64,000 nucleotides of DNA from Euptelea pleiosperma. Its lineage: Eukaryota > Streptophyta > Magnoliopsida > Ranunculales > Eupteleaceae. The stretch spans positions 19,346,248 through 19,410,247 of the forward strand of contig CM068551.1 in NCBI GenBank assembly GCA_035048495.1, written 5' to 3'. The notes below the pieces were generated by a model. That model had not been told where the DNA came from, searched no databases, and was given only the letters and a program-made list of their open reading frames with translations. The position numbers and the translations under genes were made by a program. Positions 34,551 to 47,900 of this stretch are shown one piece after another; within the stretch, counting starts at the first letter, position 1; every line of letters begins with the position of its first letter.

Positions 34551-35350
34551 TGTCCCCCAATCACTAATACCTAGTGTTTAAGAGCTAACTAAATTTTAGC
34601 TTATAATTAAGATACATTACGATGTCGCTTTTCTACTGTGATGATGGTCCTGAATTCATAGTTACCTAATTCCCTAAAACCCCTTTAAATCATTAGCAAA
34701 TTAAGGGATCAGATCGGCTATTATCCCTTATTTTTATGTAAAAAGTGTTCATTGTAATTTTGATGATCGAATCGAACGGCAAATCAATTACTGTTCTAAA
34801 TACTGTGCTATCTTCCAAGGAAATTGATTTTCATTTGATTTCCATGTAGCCTATGTAGGAGTTGGAGAGCTTAACAGGGTGGGTGGGTGGGTTTTTTTTT
34901 TTTTTTGCAAAAAATACTAACCTTGATGCTATCCTCTGATTTCAATAAAGGGGACATTTTGTCTAGCTATTTGAATGCATGATTATAGGGTGGTTGTATT
35001 AATATTAGCAAGAGTATTTATATTAGGTAAACCTACTTTTAGAACATTAAACCCTAAGCAAGAGGGCCCCACATAAGTGGATTTGATTATCTTAATCAAT
35101 GCTACTAACCCCATCATGTGTTTAAAAAAATGAAAGCTTCATTCATCAAAGTGATTGCCAAAAAGGGACCCCACCATCTATGTCAAGAACACTTTAAAAA
35201 TAAAATTAACCTTGGAATTGCCATTGAAATTTTCAAATAGAGGTATCATCTCAAGAAGAAACCTCTTTAACTTCGCCTTATTTTAATTAAATTACTCATG
35301 TTGGAAAGGACAATAAAGGGTCCAAAACTATCCATATTTTAGTTATGGGT
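34551..35350. other. Gene-free stretch
   Basis: AT-rich with a GGGTGGGTGGG/poly-T patch at about 34880-34906. No supported gene or transposon ends. Confidence 0.4.
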
Positions 35351-35463
35351 CGGGATCCGGACACTCCCCTTTTTGACTCCCAAATTTTCACTCCTTTTCT
35401 CGGGCGTGGATTCCAAGAATCAAAGAAATTTGGGAGTCAAAAAAGGGAGTGAACGGCGGACCC
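35351..35463. repeat. 113-bp palindrome (GACTCCCAAATTTTC arms)
   Basis: GGACACTCCCCTTTTTGACTCCCAAATTT faces AAATTTGGGAGTCAAAAAAGGGAGTG around a GGATTCCAAGAATC centre; the longer arms are given by position (about 35356-35385 and 35428-35455). It looks like a small hairpin MITE. The central GGATTCCAAGAATC recalls the family at 9440-9860. Confidence 0.65.
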
Positions 35464-35991
35464 CAAACCTTTAGCTATGAGGCTCTTCTAAATATTTTTC
35501 CTATACTCGAGATGCATTGGTAACATTGAATTTGGTAATTCAACAAGCCAAAACTTTTTCTTTTAATGATCTTCAACAAATACTAAGGTTTCATAGCGTA
35601 TAAGCTACTTAAAAACCCTAGTAATTTTGGATCATTTATAGAGACAGAGAGAGAGAGCGTGACTTTGGTATTTATAAAGTTTCACTTAAGTTTAGAAACT
35701 GTGGTCTACATAAGTCATATGCAAAAGCAAATTTTCAACTGCTCCTGCCTTCACCTGAAAACCCGTGAAAAAAATGTCATTTCAAAATATTAAAATCCGT
35801 CCGGAACCCTAATAAACAGCTTTTTCTGCTTATTTTCGCAATGTCAAACACAGCCTTTGAGAGAGAGATAGAGAGTTAACTAATTAGGATTGATTTAAAT
35901 TATACTTATCAAGTTATAGTAACTTTCTTTAGACTATTTTTGTATATACATCATGGGGGGGATAAGGAATCATATGAGAGGGAAGGATCAG

Positions 35992-36752
35992 TCAGTTCCT
36001 CATCATCCTAAGAGCCAGAGATTGAAGCTCACCCAAGTCATTGTGGGACAATCTTTTCTTGTTACAACTTTGGAATGGAAGCTCATCTCTACAGTTCATT
36101 TCTTGCATCGCCATTCTATCGCTGTTGTCGATGGAGTCGACGGAGTTCTGAGAGGAACTGGAATGCATATATGTTGGATAAGTCAGATGTTGAGGCCCTC
36201 CGACTATGTTCCCCGTCGACTGGTTCTCTAACGATCTCGGAACAACAAGTTTGTGAGCCAATTGAGCCTTCACTTGCATCAGTTGAGCTTGCAAACATGC
36301 AATCTGCCAATAAATAACAATAATTGTTAAATTAAGATAATCATTTATGTTTGGAAGTTAGTCAATAACGTTGACTGACAGTCAAGGAGGAACATGCTAG
36401 TTTCGAAAACTATATCGCCTTCTCAAGGGGATAGTACTAAATTGCAAAAAAAAAAAAAAAAAAAGGTCACCTGTTGCTGGAGAGAAAAGATATGTGCGAC
36501 ACAACCATAGACAGGGTCTCTGATCCTAGCTTGAGCTTCATATGCAATTGTGACAACTGCCTCGCACCGGTCGGGAATTGGCACGTGTAACAACAATTTC
36601 GAGACGTTACTAGCACCGAACACCTTATGAATCGCTGCGAACTGAGCCGGACCCTGTTCGGAACAAAAATAGGGTGCAAAAACACAATCAGAAGCACACT
36701 TTCTTCTTAGGAACTTACAGGCACCACAGGGAGAACCAGTTCCTGAAGCCAT
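35992..36752 (-). CDS. LBD16: LOB-domain transcription factor, LBD16-like (class I)
   Basis: Exon 1 is 36752-36471 and exon 2 is 36303-35992, joined by a 167-bp GT-AG intron after LQQQ; the product is 197 aa. The LOB domain shows C9-x2-C12-x6-C19-x3-C23 ([15 protein letters not shown]), then [20 protein letters not shown] and [20 protein letters not shown]. Exon 2 opens with [15 protein letters not shown], the zipper-like end. [19 protein letters not shown] and [13 protein letters not shown] fit the LBD16 branch. Arabidopsis LBD16 is an auxin-induced nuclear factor for lateral-root founder-cell asymmetry. An in-frame ATG at 36893 was rejected because a TATA box lies inside that extension. A poly-A run on the plus strand sits just inside the intron donor. 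The product is shorter than Arabidopsis LBD16, mostly in the variable tail. Confidence 0.92.
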
Positions 36753-36868
36753 GAACAAAAGAGGTAGATAGAGATGGTAGACACACGAGGACACTAGAAA
36801 AATTGGTGCTAGTGAGGATTGGATTAATGAAGGTAAGTGGGGTTTGCACTTAAGGGACAGAAGGGGTC

Positions 36869-36874
36869 TTATAA
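36869..36874 (-). promoter_or_regulatory. TATA box of the LBD16-like gene
   Basis: TTATAA in the minus-strand context CCCTTATAAGACC lies about 117 bp before the ATG at 36752. It implies a transcription start near 36840 and a leader of about 90 bp. It falls downstream of the alternative ATG at 36893, which settles the start codon. Confidence 0.55.
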
Positions 36875-36894
36875 GGGAATGAATGGGGGACATG

Positions 36895-38760
36895 GAAGGT
36901 TTGTGTGTAGGGTTCTAAGGGAACATTTATTAATGGAGTATTGAAGATGGGGGGTATTTTTTTTTTAATTTTTAGGGGTTATGGTTCGTGGGTCGTATTT
37001 AATGTAAGTGTTGATTTTGAGATTTTATAACTCTTTTGTCCGCCGAACGCCCCACTTTGGGACTGCTGCTAACTCAGACGTAGGGCTGCTAAAAAGATAG
37101 TGCAGGCAGTAGTCCTGTACTGCCGGTGTACAACTATTATTTATTCAATTAAAGACTGTAGGGAATTGATTTTACCGTTATGACTGTTATAACAGGCCAC
37201 GGCAGTAAAATATGTTAGAATTTTTTTTTTTTTTTTTTTTCACATCAGTCCTAAGCATTATAACCAGGAAAAAACGTAACGGGGTGTTACTGTTATAACG
37301 GCTATTTTTCAAACCATGCTTTTTTTACCTTTTCCAGTTAACATTGTTCACATTTGACAAAAATAACCCTCTAACAAAACTTTTCTCTCTTGTCTTTTAA
37401 AAAAAAATGTGAAGTGAGAGGGACATTTTTGTAAAATGTGAAAATGTGGACGGAAAGATGTAAAAATATCACTGGAAAAATAAATTCACATAATGTATAA
37501 TTTTAATTTGTTATTAATATTTTTAACAATAATGGAAGCTCTGAAAGTCACTGATGACTGACCCCAATTTTAAATGCTGGAGAAGAAAAAGCATTCTTTG
37601 CTTTAATGGAGCTTGGAAATTGAATCAGATGGACATGAAATCAATATGATCTTCATCTACCTTACTTTTTGATCGTTTGTTCAGTGGACCAATTATATAT
37701 ATAAGAGAGAGAGAGATATAGAATCCGGCCGTGATGGGGGTGGTGGTAGAAGGGAGGAAGAACCGAAAAAAGGGTTTCTGTTCTCCACCATGATTTCTTT
37801 TTTCTTTTTTTCAAGTGGGTATAGAGATACCCTGGGTGTACGGAAAAAAGATAGAATTTTTAAGATGGATTTAGAAAGTAAGTGGGCGTACAGGATAAAA
37901 ACACGGGTGCCAATATCCCAGCCCAGAGTTTATTCTGTTTGGGCATTTGAACTACAGATGATCCAACTGATTGGCACGGAATGAACGGTGACGATGAACA
38001 TTTTTGTAGTTTAGAGGTTATTGGGCCTGGACACAGTAAATTTTTTAATAAAAACATTACGGTAATACTTCTATTTCTTTGTATCCGTTTTTCACAGCTA
38101 TTTGTACTTTTGCTAATTAATACGGATTGCATGGGTATCAACAGGATACAAATACGACAAATGAAACCAGGTACAAGTGGGCCCAATAAAGAATTAAGAT
38201 ATGAATATAGGCCCACTATTGAGTAAGAGAGATGTTGCATACATCGTACGACTTGTAACTGCCCACGTGTCAACCAGATAAAATACTACTGTTGCCACAA
38301 TAGCTAACTTAAGTCGTGAGCCTAACAAGGGAAAATGTTGGTTTGCACAAATAGGTTAGAATGGGCAAGGCCATGACTTTCTAAAAGCCCTCCCAAAGGC
38401 CACTTTATGTTGTGCTCTCATTTCCTTGGGCCATGTTTTTAAAAATGGCCGTTATAACGGTAAGGGCTCAACCCCGTCCATTATTTCAAAAATAATGCCC
38501 AAATGTAATAATTTATTATATATATCCAATTTACTTATCAGATGAAAATCGACGATTGGTTAATCGGATTCAAATTCAAATATTGATCCCGAATATCAAT
38601 TTGAACCATTGACAGACCCATTCAGAACATTGGTTGGGATAATCTGACGGCCGCAGCCGTTCGATTAATTTTGTATATAAATTTCCAATTGGGACCCATT
38701 AAATTGTGGGTCATAATGTATGCCACATTCCTTGATATTGTGTTTATAGGTGATCAGTTC
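36895..38760. other. Intergenic between the LBD16-like gene and the PARP1 3' end
   Basis: Two CCGTTATAACGG-family fragments are present: 37165-37325 (ends in TTTTTCAAACCATG) and 38430-38500 (starts GCCATGTTTTTAAAAATGGCCG). A short (GA)n occurs near 37704. The 137-codon minus-strand frame at 37860-38273 has no recognisable domain. The region just left of 38979 should be the PARP1 3' UTR. Confidence 0.5.
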
Positions 38761-38978
38761 ATTACATGGAAGCAGAAAGCAAAATTTATTAAGGATGGAT
38801 CTCAGTTTGTTTACATTTTCTGAGAGTATTTACATGAACTGTGTTACAACTCCAACCCAAAGAAGACCCATTCCCACTTTTTACACAACTGAACAATAAA
38901 ACACCATTTTCACACCAAAAAAAAAAAAAAAAATCAAACCCCATAAGTAAGAAAACATCACACACCTATCTTTCCTTC

Positions 38979-41900
38979 TCACTTCTTGGGGCCAAACCTC
39001 ACCTTCAACAAGAACTGCATCTTAACCTGCCCAAAAACCCAACCTCAGATTTCAGTCACAACCCACAAGAACAAATTCACTTGATGAAGCAAAAAATAAA
39101 GAAATAGCATTAATCAGATGGACATTATTTCAGTACCAGTGGAGAGTCACATGTGCGACGGGGTGTGTAATTAAAAAGAAAAAGAGGAGAAACTATTTAC
39201 GCATAAAAGAATTCTACAATGACCAAAATGCCTCTATTTATATTCAACTTGTATTAGATATTGTAGGGGGTGGTTTTAAAATAAGTGGCAACTCAAGAGG
39301 CAGTTCTAGAAGCTTTGGATGTTTTTGGAAAAATGGACAAAATGTCCCTTGACACGTCTAAGGGTCTCGAGCGTTATAATAGTTAAAAATTGTGTCATGG
39401 GTGTCACTTATAAACATCATTATAAAAAATATTTCTATATGTTATTCATTGTGTGTTATTTCTAGACATTATACACCAGCAGCCAACCTGATGTAACCCT
39501 CCATGATCCAGCGCTTGAGACTGGCAATTCAATGCTAAAAGAACGACACTGGCAGGATTTTTTCTAAATGCCGATGTAAAAATTGACTATTACTATGTTA
39601 CCCGTGATCACTGTAACATAACAAACTAGAGAAGGACTCAGCTCGACCCCCAACATTGGGTAATTCATGATCTATGCCGTCTTACTGAACAAGCTAAGTT
39701 GTCAATCCCTTTGTAACCAACACAATGGCTAAAAGCATAGAACCACCGGTCATGGTGGTTTTAATGTAGAAATTTGAAATTAATTTGCATCACAAGTAAA
39801 TTAAATGGAAAAGGAAAAGGAAAAACTATGTAAATTACGACCAACCTGAGTAGTATTATAGATGATATACTCATTATACATTAGATCTGTGGCCTTAACA
39901 TTCGATGAGACCGGTTTCCCACATGGCACAACCACTTGGTCCCTCCATTTCACATACTCCGATTTCTGAGGTATCTTCATTCCAAGTCCTTTGGTTGAGT
40001 GCTTCCCTTCTGGAGGATTTTTCATGTACTGAATGGCAGAAGAACAGAAACCAAAGAAATGAGACATTGTGCTATCAAAGGCACAACACAGGAAATGGAA
40101 AGTTCGATGCATACTTGTGAAGAGCATTCTACATGCATAACATGTAATTTCACCACAAACACAATGTGTGGGGAAAGATAATGTACTCATGCACATACCT
40201 TGCACGCATGATTTTTACATGCTTTGCAAGAATGCATATGCATAAAATATGTGCATATATGCAGTGGCGGAACCAGGGGGGTGAGGGTGGGCAACTGCCC
40301 ACGCTCAACTTTAAAAGTTAAAAGAATAATAGTAATAATTTTTCAAAAACACCCTTTTAAACTTAGTACAATGCCCACTTGCCCACCCTCAACTTTGAAA
40401 GTTAAAAAAATAATAGTAATAAATTTTCAAAAATACCCTTTTAAACTTAGTACAATGCCCACCCTTGAACAAAATCTGTACAATACCCCCCTTATAAGTT
40501 TGAAAATTGAAAAAAAAATTCCAAAAATACCCTTTTAAACCTAGTAGAATGCCCACCCTAGAACAAAATCCTGGCTCTGCTGCTGCATATATGTACATAC
40601 ATGTACTTAAGTGCATATACATGAGCACATGTATGTATGCCTATAAAGAACACATAAATGGAAGTATATGTAGAGAGAGAAAGAGGTCATGACTTGTGGA
40701 CTCACTGAGGCTTTCTTGAGCTCATATACCTCTCCCAAGGCCACTTCACTCAGAAGCATTAGACCTACTGGATTCCTTTTATCAGCATAGCAATACTGAG
40801 CACTCTTGCTCACCAGGTCGGCAAAGTAAATTCCTTTGCCAAACTATTTATCAAAAATGGAAATTAGTTAGTCATGGGAGAGAGAGACAGAGAGAAGGAG
40901 AAACCACATAGCCCATTGCTGGAGTCATAAGAGAGAGAGAGAGAGAGAGACCATATAGCCAGTTGCTGGAGCTTCTGGAGGTGCTATTCTGAGTCCTTGA
41001 CTGAGGATACCCACAAAGTTTGTCAACCGGGAACCTGTTGACCACAAACTTTTCAGTTTTACCTCTCTCATCCTATTTTTCTTGAAACTGGGCAATGCAT
41101 GCATCAAATTTGAATCAAAGACATAATATACATGGCCATTTGCTAGTAAGAGTATTGGGAGCTCGACGGTCCCACATCATATTTTGGACAAAATTTGATG
41201 AAATAAACTCATTGGCCTGCCACAGTAGAATTCTTCTGAGATTTAATCGGCACTCTTGACTTACCGTGCCAAAGGAGCATCCTATTCAGAAGTTTTTCTC
41301 TGTAGGGTGCAAATTTGTCAACCTCTCCTTTTCTTTCAAGTGTAAAAACATCTTCCAGTTCAAGAGTCCAGTTCTGAGGACCAGTCATGAAGTTCGGGAA
41401 AAAAAAACATTGTCAAAAACTAGAACTCATCCCATCGTACCAGCAGAAGAGTATATTAGGTGCTTGAAGAAGCAAGAAATAGACCCACCGTGTGTGTAGG
41501 GGCATGAGTAGTAAGGAGATACTTCTCAACCAACTGATAATCTTCACTATCATGAGGCAGCGGAGCAATGTCACAACGAAGCTTCTTATACTTTTCGTCA
41601 AGGGAGTCATCATTATCGGCATCAAAACCAACTATACTGGAAGCTATTTCAATGTCCTGAAGGGCTTCTAAAATTTTCACCTACAATGGAATACGTAACA
41701 GAAGAATTGTCCATATTATTCCTTATGTTAAAATCTCAATGAGACAGATATTACTGCCATTGGCCTAGAGAGCTATGGCAGATCTCATGTTTATTCATTA
41801 CCATGTCTTAAAATTATATCAAATCCAGCTTCCTACCAAGCATATACAGAAGCATTTAGAGATTTTTCTTGTCTTTTCGATTTCACGACTATAATAGCAT

Positions 41901-44900
41901 ATCAATAGAAAGATCTCTATTGTTTTGAAATGTCCCAAGCAATTTTTAGTCAAGAGACCAGCAATGATTTTGTTATCAAATTTGAGGAATAAATTTGATC
42001 AAATTAATCAATTTGATTTACAAAACCATTTTTTTCAAAAGAGAAGTTTAAGAACTGAGGTTTAACCCTACCTTAAATCTGAATTAAGAAATGCATGGAG
42101 TAGACTATAATATGACTCTCATAATTGCTACCTTACTTATGAATCGAGTTACCGTCACTGAACTAAATAATAGAAAAGACTCTCATAACTACTACCTTTC
42201 CATATGAATCAAGTTACCATCACAGAACAAAATGATAGAAAATTTATTAACAACTACATATAGCACCAGTGACACAAAAGAAATGGAGAAAAGTGGTAAA
42301 CCATATGTGGTGCCACAAGGTAACCTCATTGTCACAGACTCACAACTGAGGAACACAAACTGTAAGTGGCAGCCTTGAAAATATAAAAAACCAGGGAACT
42401 AGGAAAAATATAACTGTGTGTAGCCATCATACCTTTTTCTTAAAATTGGCTTCATCTCTTATGACATGTGGATGAATTGAAGGGATTGTGGTGAAAAAGC
42501 GATTGCTTGCATCAAGAAGCAAGCTCTCTTTAACAGAAGGGTCATGATTGTTACTGTTTAATAGATTTTGTATCTCTGTCAATGCCTCAAAACCTGAAAA
42601 AAGACAAATTAATGTCCATAAAAATAAAAAACACCAGAATTGAAGTACTGGATCAAAACAAACATCTCTACAGACATTATGCAAATGGTGTTGCACAGAA
42701 TCAGAAACGAAAGATCTTAAAAGACACCTACCCTTCTGGATGTTACTTTTGCTTAGCTTGCCAAGAGGCATTTCTGACATATTAATCTCGAATTCCACCA
42801 TGGCAGCCCTGCGAGAAGTATGACTAGTCCTTTTAGACATGTAGTCTTACAACAAATTGAACAAGATCATAAAGGGGAAAAGAACTAGGTTCATCACCTG
42901 TATGTTTCCACATTAAAGAGCATCTTCATCAATTCAACCACTGGAGGAGCAAGGTGGCTCTTTGCATTCTTAGAATCCTTCTTCTTTGACACCTGTTTGT
43001 TGACCCCATAATCCTACAAAATTCAATTTTTAAATTGTGTAAGAGATGATAAAGGACATTTCACATTTGAGAAAATTTAAGCCGAAGAAAACACTAATAC
43101 AATGTCCAATGGGAAGAATCTGCCGGGTTGCTTCTTAAAATTCTCTTTCCGTTCCCATGCTTCCCAAAGATTCCCTGTCTTCTCCAGGAATAAACATTTG
43201 AATGCTCGGATTGCATTGGATTTTGACATCTCTTCCAGTTTGCTTCCAGAAATCCTTTCATTTCCAACGCGGCCCCACTTACGGAATACATAACAGTGTG
43301 ACCCTCTGTCTTCTTGGATGACTTGAAGAATATAGTAACTTCAGATAGCAAATATAATGTGGTTAGAACTTAAAAAAAATCAAGAATATAAATAAATTGC
43401 TAAGATAGGTGAAGTAGTTTTAAAGGTCATCAGTTACTTCTACAGAAACAAAGTCAACCAACTGCACCATTAAGTTCACAAATCAAATCAAACTCGAAAA
43501 TGACTAATATGTAGAAATGAACTGTTAGAATGTAAATCTTCCCCAAAATAAATGAAAGCTTAGCTGCTCAGAGTGAATCACACATCACAGATCTTGCAGA
43601 AAGTAACTTCAAGCTAAAGATCAGAGAGCCCTTAATATACCAGGCAAATGGTTTTAACAGAATAAGTTTTTGAGCTATGCAGCATTAAGGCTGCATTATA
43701 TGGAATCCCTCTGTTGTCGAGCATGAACCTTGGACAACAAGAGAAGTTTAAAGGCATATTACTATGGATGTACAATGCTAAGGGAATTTATAACAACATC
43801 AATCAAAGTTGACTTTAAGGTGTTAGTTTTAGTGCACCTTGAATGTTTTGAAAGACATCATGTATAAATGATACTTCCCACGGTAAAAACTACGTCGTGC
43901 AAACAACATTAGCTTTTGAAAGTTAAGTACATCCACTAGAACAGAATGTGTTTCTTATTTTCCAGTTCCAATTCATGTTACAGTTAAGGTTCGTTTGGAC
44001 CAGTGTATGTACCTGTATTGGAATGTATTACTGCCAGAAAGGGTATGAAGCGTTTGGCTACTCACACACAAAGATATGATGCGACTGGATACTTCAAAAT
44101 AAAATCAATTGCCTGTGCAGTAAAATAAGAATGCGGGTTCACATTTTTGACAAGAGACTTCCATATTCATGGAGCTGCATTACATCTACAGTTCCTTTAA
44201 ATACGTCAGCTGTGAAAACAAACCTAGATGATCTTTCTACATACCTATCTGCTCACAAAGGCTAGGTTCAACAATTATACTCTCACCCCTTAAACCTGCT
44301 CTGACTGTATTGGTAAACTCTTTTCCTTTTCTACTCTCAATAATGGTAGCAGACTCTTACATTTTCCTTTTTTCACTTTCATTAAACTCATTATTGAAAG
44401 AAAGAAAAACAAATCTTATGACTCCTAGTGGTTTGACAGGCAGACTAAGTTACATTATCAACTAATATTATTCTGATGGTTTGAGTAGATGAACAAGTTC
44501 AAGATGTGATAGTCAACACAAAAGTGGTGATTTCTTTAAAACCGATTTCAGAGAAAGAAATTTTTGAAGCAAGAAATCCAAAAAGTTCCACTGGTTTTGC
44601 CAACACTAAAACTCTGCTTAATCACAAATAAGTGACATCAAATCTTTATAATGTGTGAAATGAAGTGAACTCATAATTTATGAATCATAATCGCTTTGTC
44701 AAGGTTCCAGTATAATTTTGATCAAGTCGGAAAAAGTTTGACAAGGTTTCTAAATATAAAGTCACCTCTTTTCCTTTATTTTTAAGAGACTGAACTGAAC
44801 TACCTTAACTTGAGCCTTCACATACTTAGTAGACTAAACAAGCTTTAAGTATTTGGTCTAGTTTTCCAATTTCTTTTTGGATAGGGAAGTGGGTGGTGAA

Positions 44901-47900
44901 GATTAGTTTGGGACCCAGGTATGTGGTATCAACACCCATAGACTTTAGCAACTTAGCAAGCAGGCATCTTCAACCCTAGTAACCTGTATATGGGAAAACC
45001 CTATAACAATATAGAAACTACAATTGTATTCCATATTTGTGAAGTATTGAAATAGTACTAAGGGTGGTTCTCATTTATAGACATCTTGAAAATAAATATG
45101 CAATTACAATGCATGTTAGAACCAGAAAAAACTACAGCGACCCATCACCCATGTGAAATAGTAGAAAAATACAAAACAAAGGATTTCAAAATAAACAAAT
45201 CCACCTGTTAATGCCAGTTGAAAGGTCGGACATGTTTAAGGTCGTATTGTAGATGCTTTTCCTATCCTCAAGAATGTGACCTGAATCTTGCAGACCAGAG
45301 AATTCATGCACAGCACTTCGCCCTTTGACTTTTACAGTGACCATACTTCTAGAAGCCTCATCAAATGGAAGCCTCTTCTGCCTTTTAGCACAGTCAACCA
45401 GATAATCCTCCCTCACAATGGGTAATTTCATCCACCTGCCAAGATGGTATCAGTATCTCATGATGAAAGCCTTCCAAGTCAGAATAAACCACTCAAGAAA
45501 AGAAAAAAGAATACTTTGAAATGTACTTTAATAGAAGTTCTACCTTGCTTTTCTGATCTCAGGGTCTTGATCATCCAGCTCCCCACTCACCACCAAACAT
45601 ATAGTGTCTGCAGTGTAAAGCAAGAGAAAGTGGCGGCATATATCTCGATTCACATAAATTCAGCATTATTGAAGACAAAACGAGCATTCCAAGTTCAACT
45701 CCAGAACATTGGAGAAAAGACGAGCATTCCAAATCAAATTCCAGTACATGGAATGCGTACCTTTTTTTATCTTGGCATGAATCCTTCCACCTGCTCCCTC
45801 GATTTTACTCTTGCATTCCTCCTGCACATTGCCTCTTATTAAATGAACTTAAGCCCAAGTTCAATGGATCAAGATATATTGAAAGCACTGGAAAAAATGT
45901 TCTTACAGATAGTCTTTGTTACTCGTAAACATCACAAATGAAAAAGTAATGACTATATTATTACAAAGAACAGATTCTACCATGGACTCCTTGGGTATTC
46001 CGGAAATTGCAACTTTCAAATCTTCCAATCTTTCACCTTGTGATGGTTGAGACAAGCCATTAGCAGCTTGACTTCCTGAAGCCTTGTTGGAAGATGGTGG
46101 AGGTAGAATCCGCACAGGTTTCTTTACCTTCTGTGATTCAAACCACTGCAGCAATCATGCATTCCAAACTTTCATTACAATCTAATAACCGATATACCCT
46201 GGTATATGGCATGCATAAAGGTTGCATACCTTGCAAAGATATTGATTACTTGTTTCTTCTGGAATTTTCCACTTCCCCCTGAGGCGTTCGGGTTCAGTAG
46301 TTGAGTAAGAACACTTGCTCCATGCTGACAAATACCCATGGCAACGATATTCGCTTCCAGAGTAATACAAAGAACCAGAGCAAATGGGGCAGCTACCCAG
46401 TGGTCCAAATAGCATTCCATCAACACTGAACAAAAAAACAGACATTGGAGAAAATGTTAGGTTCACACGTAACATATAGGGAAAAAAATTGGTGATATTT
46501 ATTTACTGATTTATAGTATGAATGATAACGAATTCATTAATCAAAGTCAAGTAACTTCAAAGAGAGAATCAAACACCACATAACTAAAAAAAGTAATATT
46601 TCTGCACATACATCATGGAAACTTAACTTTCAAAAATACCAATGAAGTAGTGCCTAAATTGTAGGTTAAGTATAAAATACGAGTGGAAGTTGGGAGAATG
46701 AATGTATAACAGGACAAATATATTTTGTGAATCCAGACTTGCAAACATGAAGACAGTACAAATAAAAGTATTCATGATAAAGGCCTATCAATCTAAATAG
46801 TTTTTGAAATGGAAATAAAGCTTTTTATATTATGCATGCTCAAAATAGCATTTGAAGAGATTCACCAACGGTCTCGCAAACCAAATTCGGATCCTGCTGA
46901 ATCTTGACCATTGGCTTCAAGCATATCTCGCAGCTCTATTGTTGTCACATGCTTTTTAAGGTCATCTTTAATAGCCCACAATTCTTTAGTCTGAGCTTCC
47001 AGCTTGTTCTCCAGATCAGACGCATTTGGGTTTTGATTCCCCGACTTACTGGCGTTCTTTTCAGTTGATACGCTGCTAGCGGAAATATTTCTTTCAACTT
47101 TAAGGATTTTTGACTTCTGGTTTCCAAAAACACCTATTTTACGTTTACTACCACCATTGGAAGATTTTTGTAGACGTTCTTCATCCTCCTGTGCCTCAGC
47201 TTTCAAAACTGAAAAGAACATCTAAGTTTTGGAGAGACTGTAAAGGATAAAGCCTCAAAATATTGTTCAACCCAGAATCACCAAGTCTCATAAACATAAA
47301 TGGAATATCATACCACTTTTGGCGGTGGAAATGCTTTTTTTAGCCAGGGAACAAACAGCTTCCTGATCTGAAATTGAAAGGCTATCCCAACCTGACAGCT
47401 TCTCTACTTGGGTGGATGGAGATGAATCCATAAAACAGTTGGCATGGTGCCATGACACAATCTTGGCACGTTTTCCAACAGGCTTGGTTGATATACGGAC
47501 CTAAACAACACAATGCAACATGAATACAATCAAAGGGAATAATAATCGACCATTGTCTAACTCGTTCAGTGTCTCAGTGGATATATCAGCAGTGATCTCA
47601 CATGATGATTGAATTAATTGTACCTTCGAAACATATACATCCAAGAGAAAATATGGTTGTTGGTCACATTATGCGAAACCGAGGAAGCTGACTAAAAAAA
47701 TATGTTATCGGATACAGCAGGGGAACATCATGGATACAGCATTTTACACTTAAAACTTAAAAGTGAAGTGTCGGACCTGGGTACGGTCCCATTTTGAAGT
47801 GTCCAGCTAGCATACTGAAAATAAGAAGTATTTAAGAAGTGCCTAAGATCTTCACTTTGATCCATAGTTGCAGATTTATACCTAAGGTGCACTCTTTACA

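Noticed and set aside
36423..36893. Longer LBD16-like protein starting at ATG 36893
   Set aside because: A TATA box lies inside the extension (36869-36874), and the LOB family normally begins a few residues before the SPCGAC block, as at 36752.
37860..38273. 137-codon open frame on the minus strand
   Set aside because: It has no recognisable domain, a Cys/Ser/Leu-rich composition typical of chance frames, and no supporting promoter or splice structure.
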